This document shows positions 1 to 5,974 of a stretch of 10,533 nt of DNA, piece after piece. The number at the start of each line of letters is the position of its first letter. Position 1 is the stretch's first letter. The notes under the pieces are model-generated. The model worked only from the letters and a program-made list of their open reading frames with translations, searched no databases and had not been told where the DNA came from. A program made the position numbers and the translations under genes. Source of the DNA: an uncultured Opitutia bacterium (lineage in GTDB: Bacteria > Verrucomicrobiota > Verrucomicrobiia > Opitutales > UBA953); contig CAITUF010000211.1 of NCBI GenBank assembly GCA_903895475.1, positions 1 through 10,533 on the forward strand, given 5' to 3'.

Positions 1-25
1 GAGTCAACGCGGATTTAACGATTTC

Positions 26-43
26 GCCCCCAGAGTCGGGGGC
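26..43 (-). terminator. Possible terminator hairpin downstream of the tRNA
   Basis: A perfect 6-bp stem (GCCCCC/GGGGGC) with a 6-base loop lies about 20 bases past the 3' end of the leftward tRNA. On the minus strand the bases that follow are only mildly T-rich (GAAATCGTT), so a classical U-tract is missing. It could end the tRNA transcript or belong to a gene left of the window. Confidence 0.35.
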
Positions 44-56
44 GTCGTCAAATTTG

Positions 57-160
57 TCCTGCTGGTGGAAGGGGTGGGAGTCGAACCCACGAACAGCGAA
101 GCTGAACGGATGTCCAGTCAGCGACCTTTAGCCACTTGGATACCCTTCCGGCCAGCAGGA
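57..160. repeat. 9-bp inverted repeat bracketing the tRNA
   Basis: TCCTGCTGG at 57-65 and CCAGCAGGA at 152-160 are perfect reverse complements that flank the tRNA. In the leftward transcript the 5' leader would pair with the 3' trailer, including the encoded CCA, and so extend the acceptor helix. This could affect processing by RNase P and the 3' nucleases; that role is an inference. Confidence 0.7.
63..149 (-). tRNA. tRNA-Ser (anticodon GGA), class II, with irregular helices
   Basis: A complete class II tRNA reads leftwards. The acceptor stem GGAAGGG/CCCTTCC is perfect, followed by discriminator A and an encoded CCA. The T arm is canonical: stem GTGGG/CCCAC with loop TTCGACT. The long variable arm folds as CAGC-TTC-GCTG. 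The anticodon loop is best read as CTGGACA, giving anticodon GGA (serine, UCC/UCU). The oddities are a T-T opposition in the 3-bp D stem (TCC/GGT), a T-C mismatch in the middle of the anticodon stem (GCTGA/TCCGT), and C instead of a purine at position 37. An alternative pairing GCTGA/TCAGC would open the anticodon loop to 12 bases. It may be a functional divergent tRNA or one that is decaying. The class II shape is certain; the serine identity is likely. Confidence 0.85.
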
Positions 161-278
161 TGGGCTTTTTGGCAGTCCGAGGCTCCCGTGACAAGCGCTT
201 TCCCTCGCTTTTAGTGGTTCGGGTCTGGAAATGCCGAAAGGCCTTCACTCCCCGCCAATTTTGGCTCATTCAGGGAGG

Positions 279-665
279 ATGGAGTCGTCCCCTATCATCG
301 TCTTGATTGATGGAGACTGTGCTTTGTGTAATCGGTCGGCCCAATGGTTCTCAGCCCGCGATACCCGTGGGGCCATGGTTTTCGCGACGAACGCAGGGGA
401 GACAGCCCGCATCCTCGGCGAGCCCCCGGGGGGCGATCAGGGGACGGTGGTGGCTTGGGTCGGCTCGCACCGGCTGGTTCGGTCGGCCGCCGTTTTATCC
501 ATGCTGCGGTGCTTGGGGGGCGGTTGGGGTCTCTTGGCTTGGTCACTCGCCTGGGTGCCCACCTTTTTGGCCGACGCCGTTTATAACTTTATCGCCCAGC
601 GTCGGCATTGGTTCGGTCGCCCCCCGGCTTGTACGCTCTTGAGCCCCACTCACCTCGCTGATTAA
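279..665 (+). CDS. DCC-family (DUF393) thiol-disulfide oxidoreductase-like protein
   Basis: This 128-residue protein opens with a hydrophobic strand followed by DGDCALC (residues 11-17). That is the DxxCxxC signature of the DUF393/DCC family, a predicted thioredoxin-like fold with a CxxC redox pair. The C-terminal half (about 68-118) has the family's usual helical pattern, with a VYNFIAQRRHWFGR segment and a late Cys118. Family members are thought to be thiol-disulfide oxidoreductases; substrates are mostly unknown. I place the start at the ATG at 279 because the family begins just before this strand. An ATG at 231 would add 16 unlikely residues. GGGAGG sits directly against the 279 start with no spacing, so it is a poor ribosome site. 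The lipoprotein gene follows after 9 bases, suggesting co-transcription. Confidence 0.85.
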   Translation: MESSPIIVLIDGDCALCNRSAQWFSARDTRGAMVFATNAGETARILGEPPGGDQGTVVAWVGSHRLVRSAAVLSMLRCLGGGWGLLAWSLAWVPTFLADAVYNFIAQRRHWFGRPPACTLLSPTHLAD

Positions 666-674
666 TCTGCGCGC

Positions 675-950
675 ATGAAGACCCTCCTCGCCTCTGCCGC
701 GGCCCTGATGCTGGCGGGCTGTGGTGCCTTCAAGACTTACGTGCAGAATGATGCCCAAGCGCAGATGGAGCGGGATAGCGCCGAGCGTCAGGCTCGCCTG
801 AAGGCGGAGGGTAAACTGAATGCCAAGGAGCTGGAAGTCGTGGCCGCTCGTATGGGGTGGGTGCAGGCGGATGCGCGTGGCCTCCCGGCGGCCCTATCCA
901 TTGAGGAAATGGAGCGCCGTGCCAAGGCGGCCAAAGATAAGCAGCCTTAG
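675..950 (+). CDS. Small lipoprotein of unknown function
   Basis: This is a 91-residue protein with an N-terminal signal peptide ending in a lipobox, LAGC, with the lipidated cysteine at 16. The mature part of about 75 residues is polar and rich in Ala, Glu, Lys and Arg. It is predicted to be mainly helical (QAQMERDSAERQARLKAEGK and a later EEMERRAKAAK stretch) and may form a short coiled coil. It should be anchored in the membrane by lipid, probably in the periplasm. I do not recognise a family. It starts 9 bases after the DUF393 stop and lies 50 bases upstream of the permease pair. It is much too small to be the binding protein of that transporter. No Shine-Dalgarno sequence is seen. Confidence 0.75.
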   Translation: MKTLLASAAALMLAGCGAFKTYVQNDAQAQMERDSAERQARLKAEGKLNAKELEVVAARMGWVQADARGLPAALSIEEMERRAKAAKDKQP

Positions 951-1000
951 TCCCGCAGGCTTGCAACCCACCTCGTCCGTCCCACGCTGGCCTCGCCCCG

Positions 1001-1924
1001 ATGTTCCTCTACGTCCTCAAGCGGCTGGCTGAAATGATCCCCGTCCTCTTGGTCGTGGTCGTCACCACCTTCTTTTTAGCACATGCGGTGCCAGGTGGTC
1101 CGTTCGATAAGGAACGCCCGATGCCAGCAGAAGTGAAGAAGCAGGTCGAAGCCTACTACGGACTCGACCAGCCGCTCCACGTGCAGCTGGGTAACTATAT
1201 CGGCAATCTCTCCCAGGGCTCGTTGGGCCCTTCGATGAAGTACCCCGGCTGGACGGTGAACCAGATTATCGGCGAGCGCATCCCGGTCTCGGTCGTCTTG
1301 GGGTCGCTTTCGTTGCTCATCGCGATCCTCGTGGGCATCCCCATCGGGGTGATTGCGGCGTCCCGTCCGAATACCTGGATGGACCGCGTGCCCATGGGGT
1401 TTGCGTTGATTGGTATCTGTATGCCGTCCTTTGTTTTCGGACCTTTGCTCGCTTTGGTTTTCTCGCTCCAGCTCGGCTGGTTTCCGCCGTGCGGTTGGGG
1501 TTCGGTGTCCCACCTCGTGCTGCCTTCGTTGGCTTTAGGCCTCATCACCGCTGCGCCCTTGGCGCGCTTGACGCGCGGTGAACTCATGGAAGTCTATACC
1601 TTGGATTACGTGCGCACCGCGCGCGCCAAGGGCGTGTCGCCGATGCGAGTGCGTTTCGTGCATGCGCTGCGGAACGGCATTTTGCCCGTCGTCACTTACC
1701 TCGGGCCCGCTGCCGCCGCCTTGGTCTCCGGCTCCTTTGTCGTCGAATCCCTCTTCGACGTTCCCGGTGTCGGCCGACTCTTTGTCACCGCCATCATCAA
1801 CCGTGACGTTCCCGTCATCCTTGGGACGACGTTACTCTACGCGGTCGCTTTACTCTGCCTTAACCTGGTGGCCGACCTTGCGAAGGCCGCCCTCGACCCG
1901 CGCACCGCGCGCGACCGCCAATGA
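1001..1924 (+). CDS. Peptide-type ABC transporter permease, OppB/DppB-like
   Basis: This 307-residue inner-membrane permease belongs to the binding-protein-dependent transporter (BPD_transp_1) superfamily. The OppB hallmark is an N-terminal membrane helix (about 9-29), then a periplasmic segment with the YGLDQPL motif (53-59), then the five-helix core. The cytoplasmic EAA loop, which docks on the ATPase, runs about 202-235 (DYVRTARAKG, then RNGILPVVTYLGP). The ESLFDVPGVGRL stretch (249-260) and the terminal ALDPRT (297-302) are typical. The length is normal for the family. The stop overlaps the start of the OppC-like gene by ATGA, so the two are translationally coupled. No substrate-binding protein or ATPase gene is adjacent. 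Peptide, dipeptide or another small solute cannot be told apart from sequence alone. Confidence 0.95.
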   Translation: MFLYVLKRLAEMIPVLLVVVVTTFFLAHAVPGGPFDKERPMPAEVKKQVEAYYGLDQPLHVQLGNYIGNLSQGSLGPSMKYPGWTVNQIIGERIPVSVVLGSLSLLIAILVGIPIGVIAASRPNTWMDRVPMGFALIGICMPSFVFGPLLALVFSLQLGWFPPCGWGSVSHLVLPSLALGLITAAPLARLTRGELMEVYTLDYVRTARAKGVSPMRVRFVHALRNGILPVVTYLGPAAAALVSGSFVVESLFDVPGVGRLFVTAIINRDVPVILGTTLLYAVALLCLNLVADLAKAALDPRTARDRQ

Positions 1925-2799
1925 GCACCACCGTGACCAACGCCTCCGCTCCGACTGAAACCGGCTGGCAACGCTTTCAGCGCGATCGCACTCCAGTGAT
2001 CGCGCTGTGGTTCTTGGTCGGCATCGCCGCCCTCTGCTTTAGTTCACCGCTCCTGACGGCCCTGCACCTGCTACCCGACTACAAGGCGCAAGACCTCGCG
2101 CTCGGCCCGGTGGCCCCATGTGCCGCGCATTGGTTGGGGACAGACCTCTTGGGGCGCGACCTACTCGCCCGTCTGCTGCAAGGCGGGATGATTTCCATCT
2201 CCGTCGGCTTGATTGCCACGACCGTCGCGCTGTTTGTCGGGGTGATCTACGGTGTGGTTGCCGCGGAAATCGGCGGACGGTTCGAGGACCTCGCCATGCG
2301 GGTGGTCGATATCGTGAGCACCCTCCCGCTGACGCTCATCGTCATTCTCTGCACCGTGATCTTTGGGCAGAATATCTGGATGATCTTCTTGGCGGTGGGT
2401 GGCGTGTCTTGGCTGACGATGGCCCGCATCGTTTGCACCAAGACCCGTTCGCTGAAGAACCGCCAATTTGTTGAGGCGGCAGTTTCCTTGGGCCAATCGC
2501 GCCCGGGTATCGTCCTGCGCCATTATCTGCCGAACCTCTCCGGAACCATCGCGGTCTATGCGACCCTTACCGTTCCAGGCGTGATGCTGCTCGAGGCCTT
2601 CGTCAGCTTCCTGGGCCTCGGCGTGAAGTCGCCCATGACTTCCTGGGGGATGCTGATCAAAGAAGGCTCCGACGTCATGGAGCAGTGCCCTTGGCTACTG
2701 TTCATCCCCTCCGTCGTCTTTGCGGGAACCTTACTCTCGCTCAGTTACCTTGGGGACGGCTTGCGCGATGCTTTTGACCCGCGTACGGCCAAGAAATAA
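1921..2799 (+). CDS. Peptide-type ABC transporter permease, OppC/DppC-like
   Basis: This 292-residue permease is the expected partner of the upstream OppB-like protein. Its first membrane helix is about 25-48. The OppC signature HWLGTDLLGRDLLARLL (70-86) marks entry into the membrane core. The EAA loop is at about 183-215 (FVEAAVSLGQ, then LRHYLPNLSG). The family motif EAFVSFLGLGVKSP (225-238) and the terminal DAFDPRT (283-289) are present. The ATG lies inside the stop region of the upstream gene (ATGA overlap), so translation is probably by reinitiation. The heterodimer would form the channel of an importer whose ATPases and binding protein must be encoded elsewhere. Confidence 0.95.
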   Translation: MSTTVTNASAPTETGWQRFQRDRTPVIALWFLVGIAALCFSSPLLTALHLLPDYKAQDLALGPVAPCAAHWLGTDLLGRDLLARLLQGGMISISVGLIATTVALFVGVIYGVVAAEIGGRFEDLAMRVVDIVSTLPLTLIVILCTVIFGQNIWMIFLAVGGVSWLTMARIVCTKTRSLKNRQFVEAAVSLGQSRPGIVLRHYLPNLSGTIAVYATLTVPGVMLLEAFVSFLGLGVKSPMTSWGMLIKEGSDVMEQCPWLLFIPSVVFAGTLLSLSYLGDGLRDAFDPRTAKK

Positions 2800-2800
2800 G

Positions 2801-3064
2801 ATGCCGTTGCGTCGTTACATCGTGCTCAAGGCCGACGGCACCGAGGGTGACGAATTTGAGGTCGATCTGCCGACGGCAGCACCTGATTTCACTCAGCACC
2901 CGGTCACCAAGGAGGCCTGCCGCCGCCTCCTCGCTTCGCCGAGCTTGACGATTCGTTATGGTGAGGGAGCGATGAAGCAGGCCGTTTCCGATAAGCGCTT
3001 AGCGCAGGCGGGCTTTCAGAAGCTGGAGAAGAACGGCGAAGGCGGTTGGACGAAGGTCAACTGA
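2801..3064 (+). CDS. FmdB-like small protein lacking the zinc-ribbon cysteines
   Basis: This protein has 87 residues and starts one base after the OppC stop. That tight spacing is why I prefer the ATG at 2801 over the in-frame ATG at 2720 inside oppC. Its layout resembles FmdB-family zinc-ribbon regulators: an MPLRRYIV opening strand, DEFEVDL (17-23), HPVTKEACRRLL (33-44), an SPSLTIRYGEG stretch, and a GFQKLEKNGEGG tail (71-82). In FmdB proteins the two CxxC pairs would fall near residues 9-13 and 33-36. Here they are replaced (LKADGT and QHPVTK), and the only cysteine is C40. The resemblance is by eye, so family membership is moderate. If right, metal binding has been lost. It may be co-transcribed with the permeases. 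Confidence 0.75.
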   Translation: MPLRRYIVLKADGTEGDEFEVDLPTAAPDFTQHPVTKEACRRLLASPSLTIRYGEGAMKQAVSDKRLAQAGFQKLEKNGEGGWTKVN

Positions 3065-3082
3065 GTGGCTCGCTGACCACAC

Positions 3083-3114
3083 CAAACGAAACACCCTGCT
3101 GGTGGGCAGGGTGT
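3083..3114 (-). terminator. Intrinsic terminator of rpsP
   Basis: A perfect 9-bp stem ACACCCTGC/GCAGGGTGT (3091-3099 and 3106-3114) has a 6-base loop. On the minus strand it is followed by TTTCGTTTGG, a T-rich tract, as expected for a terminator 41 bases after the rpsP stop. In the rightward direction there is no T-run, so it would end the converging fmdB-like transcript only weakly. Confidence 0.8.
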
Positions 3115-3154
3115 GACGTCGTCAGGGTGGGCGTTTCCGCCGTGTAGAGGGGAC

Positions 3155-3421
3155 TTAGGCCTTCGGAGCAGCGGCAGCGGCACCACGGGCACGCTTCACG
3201 AGCGATTTCGCGGTATCGGATGGCTGGGCGCCGAGCTTGACCCAATGGTCAACACGCTCGACGTTGATGACGAGAGGGATGGCCTTACCGCGGGCGCCAG
3301 GGTTATAGTGGCCGAGGACTTCGACGAAGCGACCGTCACGGCGGACGCTCTGTTCGGCAACGACGAGGCGATAGGTCGGCTCGTTCTTGGTACCGAAACG
3401 TTGGAGGCGGATGCGAAGCAT
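3155..3421 (-). CDS. rpsP: 30S ribosomal protein bS16
   Basis: This is an 88-residue bS16 with the conserved opening MLRIRLQRFGTKNEPTYRLV and the core VRRDGRFVEVLGHYNP (26-41), followed by DHWVKLGAQPSDTAKSL (58-74). The Ala-rich tail after residue 78 varies in the family. It binds 16S rRNA and is needed for 30S assembly. The ATG at 3421 fits the family start exactly; no Shine-Dalgarno precedes it. In many bacteria rpsP heads the rpsP-rimM-trmD-rplS operon. Here it lies downstream of rplS, on the same strand but separated by a strong terminator and about 230 bases of AT-rich leader, so it is a separate transcription unit. Confidence 0.97.
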   Translation of the reverse strand: MLRIRLQRFGTKNEPTYRLVVAEQSVRRDGRFVEVLGHYNPGARGKAIPLVINVERVDHWVKLGAQPSDTAKSLVKRARGAAAAAPKA

Positions 3422-3652
3422 TGTAGTTAGGAAGAGGGAGGGAGTTGCCGGACGCTTGGGCTAGCCAAACGAGGGATGTGGAAAGACGCAGGCGGGAAGG
3501 GGGGAGTCAAGCCTGCAGGCGGCGTTTTCCGAAAAAACTTATAGCCCCCCGTGGGAACCTGAAACGACTCTATGCAGGGTAAGTAACTTATTAACAGCAG
3601 GTTGATTTGCCTGATTACAGTCGTTTAAGATACTAGGCCTTTATCTTTAGGT
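3422..3652 (-). promoter_or_regulatory. AT-rich intergenic region with candidate rpsP promoter and structured leader
   Basis: This stretch stands out from its GC-rich surroundings. On the minus strand TATAAG (3539-3544) is a plausible -10 element; the -35 is poorly matched. A second, weaker candidate has TTGACT at 3505-3510 as its -35. Upstream lie several inverted repeats: AAACGACT (3562-3569) against AGTCGTTT (3619-3626), CAGG/CCTG pairs between them, and the palindrome TAAGTAACTTA (3580-3590). No open reading frame of note is seen here. It most likely carries the rpsP promoter and possibly a folded control element. Confidence 0.45.
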
Positions 3653-3680
3653 ATAAAAAAGCCCCGGAAGCGGGGCTTTT
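3653..3680 (-). terminator. Intrinsic terminator of the trmD-rplS unit
   Basis: The stem AAAAGCCCCG/CGGGGCTTTT (3657-3666 and 3671-3680) has a GAAG tetraloop. In the leftward direction it continues as a run of T (TTTTTT then ATACC). It lies 19 bases past the rplS stop and cleanly separates rplS from rpsP. Confidence 0.92.
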
Positions 3681-3698
3681 GGTCGGCGCAGGGAGCGC

Positions 3699-4088
3699 TT
3701 ACTTGACCTCGGCTGCAGCCGACGGGTCGTAGCGCTTTTCCTTAACCTTGGTAGCGGACTTACCGTGGCGATCGCGGAGGTAGAAGAGGCGGGCCTTCAT
3801 GACCTGGGACACGCGCTCGACTTCGATCTTTTCGATGTTCGGGGAGTGGACCGGGAAGGTGCGCTCAACGCCTTCGCCAAAGGAGATGCGGCGAACGGTG
3901 AAGGTTTCTTGGACGTTGCCGCCCTTGCGGGAGATCACGATGCCGGAGAACAGCTGGGTGCGCTCTTTGTCGCCTTCGCGGACCTTGGTGGAGACGCGGA
4001 CGCCATCACCGACCTTGAAAGTGTCGTGACCGCGGCCGGGCTTCAGCTGCGATTGGGTGGCGTATTGGAGGAGGGGATGGTTGCTCAT
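3699..4088 (-). CDS. rplS: 50S ribosomal protein bL19
   Basis: This is a 129-residue bL19. The start is the ATG at 4088 (MSNHPLLQYATQ); a longer in-frame version from 4163 would add 25 residues that lie inside trmD and do not look like bL19. The family core is clear: FKVGDGVRVSTKVREG (24-39), FSGIVISRKGGN (47-58), ETFTVRRISFGEGVER (61-76), FPVHSPNIEKIEVER (78-92) and KARLFYLRDR (98-107). It sits at the 30S-50S interface in the ribosome. Its ATG overlaps the trmD stop by ATGA, so the two are translationally coupled, the usual arrangement for these genes. A strong terminator follows. Confidence 0.97.
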   Translation of the reverse strand: MSNHPLLQYATQSQLKPGRGHDTFKVGDGVRVSTKVREGDKERTQLFSGIVISRKGGNVQETFTVRRISFGEGVERTFPVHSPNIEKIEVERVSQVMKARLFYLRDRHGKSATKVKEKRYDPSAAAEVK

Positions 4089-4777
4089 GGCTGGTGTTCT
4101 TGGTCTTCCAGTAGGTCGGGCCTGCGGTGCTTTGTCTTCTCGATTTGCTTTACCCGGCGCCACTTTTCGATTTCGGCGTGGTGTCCTCCTAGGAGGACCG
4201 GGGGCACCTCGAGACCATCATAAACAGCGGGTCTGGTGTACTGCGGAAAGGCGAGCAACTTGCCGTTGTAGCTATCCCCAGTCAAGGAGTTTTCCTCGCC
4301 GAGGACCCCAGGGATTTGCCGGCCGATGCAATCCACTAGGACGCAGGCCGGGAGGGTGCCGTTGGTCAAAACGTAGTCACCGATCGAGATTTCGCGGGTA
4401 ACCTTGCGGTCCCGGAAGCGCTGGTCGATCCCTTCATAATGGCCAGAAATGAGGATTAAATGGCTTTTTTGGGCTAATTCCCGGGCCAAGGGGTTGGTCA
4501 GCTGCTCCCCATCGGGGCAAAGATAAATCACCTCGCAATCGGGGGTGGCTAAGGCGTCCACGGCATCAAAAAGGGGCTGGCAGGTCATCAGCATGCCAGG
4601 ACCACCTCCATAAGGGATATCGTCGACCTTCCGGTGCTTATCCTTCGAGTACTGCCGCAGGTCGTGGGCCTTGAACCCGAGGGTGCCCTTTTCAATGGCA
4701 CGGCCGATGACGGATTCCTGGAGGAAGCCGTCGGCCATGGCCGGGAAGAGGGTAAGTAGGTCGATGCGGATGGCCAC
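4085..4777 (-). CDS. trmD: tRNA (guanine-37-N1)-methyltransferase TrmD
   Basis: This 230-residue SPOUT methyltransferase adds a methyl group from S-adenosylmethionine to N1 of G37 in tRNAs with G36, which prevents frameshifting. The visible motifs are YGGGPGM (56-62), SGHYEGIDQR (111-120) and SIGDYVLTNG (131-140) of the trefoil-knot cofactor site. RQIPGVLG (153-160) and D168 follow in the position of the catalytic Asp, then YTRPAVYDGLEVPPVLLGGHH (180-200) begins the C-terminal domain. The common GELPA is GTLPA here. The start is a GTG at 4777; no in-frame ATG lies nearby. The C terminus is short compared with E. coli TrmD. The stop overlaps the rplS start. rimM, usually just upstream, is missing. 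Confidence 0.97.
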   Translation of the reverse strand: MAIRIDLLTLFPAMADGFLQESVIGRAIEKGTLGFKAHDLRQYSKDKHRKVDDIPYGGGPGMLMTCQPLFDAVDALATPDCEVIYLCPDGEQLTNPLARELAQKSHLILISGHYEGIDQRFRDRKVTREISIGDYVLTNGTLPACVLVDCIGRQIPGVLGEENSLTGDSYNGKLLAFPQYTRPAVYDGLEVPPVLLGGHHAEIEKWRRVKQIEKTKHRRPDLLEDQEHQP

Positions 4778-4811
4778 GGCGATGTCAGGCCATCCAACGG
4801 GAGAAAGCCAC

Positions 4812-4828
4812 CCGAGGGCAAGCCTCGG
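4812..4828 (-). terminator. Hairpin between the hydrolase gene and trmD
   Basis: A perfect 6-bp stem CCGAGG/CCTCGG with a 5-base loop lies 10 bases past the stop of the hydrolase gene. On the minus strand the sequence after it (GTGGCTTTCTCC) has only a broken T-run. It may be a weak terminator or attenuator before trmD. Confidence 0.35.
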
Positions 4829-4837
4829 TAAGGGGCC

Positions 4838-5884
4838 TCACTTCTTCTTACGCAGATTCATCCGGGTCTCCGACTCGGCCGGCACTGGCTTGCCGACTTC
4901 GTCGACGGGGGAAGTGAAGAGGTAGCGCCAGATGTCTTCCTGCACCGGCACGCCCTTGGCATCCTTGGGCGGGTTCTTGCCGACTTGGACGAAGCTATGG
5001 CCTTTGTTGGCATCGCCTTTGACGTCGTACTTGGTGATCAGGCGGCGCGAGTTGCCGTAAGGGTACTTCGCTTCGTCGGTATTCACGATGGGGCCGAACT
5101 TATTTAGACCCATGAGTAACCAGGAGCGGGGGTAATGGTCGCCGCTCCAGCCGCTGTCGAGCACGTGGCTGTAGCCAAAGAAACGGTTGGATGGCGTCGC
5201 CGAAGGCAGTGCTTGCCAGTCGTCGAGTTGGTCGCGCGGGCCGCAGAACATCACGATGCGCGCACACTTCTGCGCGATGCCGAAACGGGCCGAAGAGGTC
5301 GCGCCGTGCGAGGCGCCCGAGACGATTACTTTTTCCCAATCGAGGGCTTTACCATCTTTCGTGAGGAAGAATTCCCAGCGGCCTGGCGAGTTGGCCTTGG
5401 CGAGCGCCTTCACGAGTTGGTAAGCGCGTTCCTGCATGCTGTCGGGTACAGGAATGTCGATGGCCTTGGACGCATCTCGGCCCGTGGTGGCTTCGAGCCG
5501 GATGTTGCCGAGGTGCTGCGAGTCGTCGAGCGGCTCAGTGTTGAGTTTGGCGAACCACTCACGCGCATAGGCGACTTGGATGTAGTGCAAGCCGTAGCTA
5601 TTGACCTTTTCCGCGAGTGGCTGGCTGTGGCCCATGAGCCAAATCACGAGTTGGCCCCGCGGCGCGACCCGGGTATCGACGCTGGCTCGTTGGGTGTCGG
5701 CGGGCTTGCCGGCCGCCTCGAGGACAAACCCGACTTCTGGATGCGACTTGCAGCGCGGGTCGATTTCACTGGCGCGAAGCGTCAGGCTGTAGGCTTGGGG
5801 CTTCGGGTCCGCAAACTTCAGCGCGGACTCGGTCGAGGCCGCGAAACCCGTGAGGGCCAAGAGGAGGGGCAGGAGGGACTTCAT
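4838..5884 (-). CDS. Secreted alpha/beta-hydrolase-like protein, possibly BPSS1187 family
   Basis: This 348-residue protein has a signal peptide (about 1-20, MKSLLPLLLALTGFAAS). The nucleophile-elbow motif GASHG (190-194) follows a hydrophobic strand (VIVS), placing the likely catalytic serine at 192. D218 in CGPRDQLDDW and H296 in GHSFV lie at positions that fit the acid and base of an alpha/beta-hydrolase triad. Upstream, QLVIWLMGHSQP (78-89) looks like an early core strand and its turn. The overall look recalls the BPSS1187-type hydrolase family, but I recognise this only loosely and no substrate is known. It is probably periplasmic or exported. It lies 90 bases downstream of another secreted-protein gene on the same strand and 60 bases before trmD. 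The tail is basic (RMNLRKKK). Confidence 0.85.
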   Translation of the reverse strand: MKSLLPLLLALTGFAASTESALKFADPKPQAYSLTLRASEIDPRCKSHPEVGFVLEAAGKPADTQRASVDTRVAPRGQLVIWLMGHSQPLAEKVNSYGLHYIQVAYAREWFAKLNTEPLDDSQHLGNIRLEATTGRDASKAIDIPVPDSMQERAYQLVKALAKANSPGRWEFFLTKDGKALDWEKVIVSGASHGATSSARFGIAQKCARIVMFCGPRDQLDDWQALPSATPSNRFFGYSHVLDSGWSGDHYPRSWLLMGLNKFGPIVNTDEAKYPYGNSRRLITKYDVKGDANKGHSFVQVGKNPPKDAKGVPVQEDIWRYLFTSPVDEVGKPVPAESETRMNLRKKK

Positions 5885-5974
5885 GGGGATAGGACACCGA
5901 AGTCCTTTTCGGCGTTCCCTGCAAACCTTCTAGGATAGTCGTCGTCGCAGCGAGGAACCCGCCGACGCTGGCTT

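Noticed and set aside
150..230. Promoter for the leftward tRNA
   Set aside because: TTGTCA on the minus strand is a possible -35, but the matching -10 position (CAAAAA) is too poor to call.
231..278. Earlier ATG for the DUF393 gene
   Set aside because: The 16 added residues are not family-like, and the fold begins just after the ATG at 279.
3511..3520. Palindrome GCCTGCAGGC
   Set aside because: A single 10-bp palindrome in GC-rich DNA near rpsP with no second copy seen; chance is likely.
4089..4163. Longer rplS start at 4163
   Set aside because: The extra residues lie in trmD and do not resemble bL19; the ATG at 4088 gives the usual ATGA overlap and length.
5135..5938. 267-residue plus-strand open frame
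   Set aside because: Antisense shadow of the secreted hydrolase gene, which has a signal peptide and catalytic motifs.
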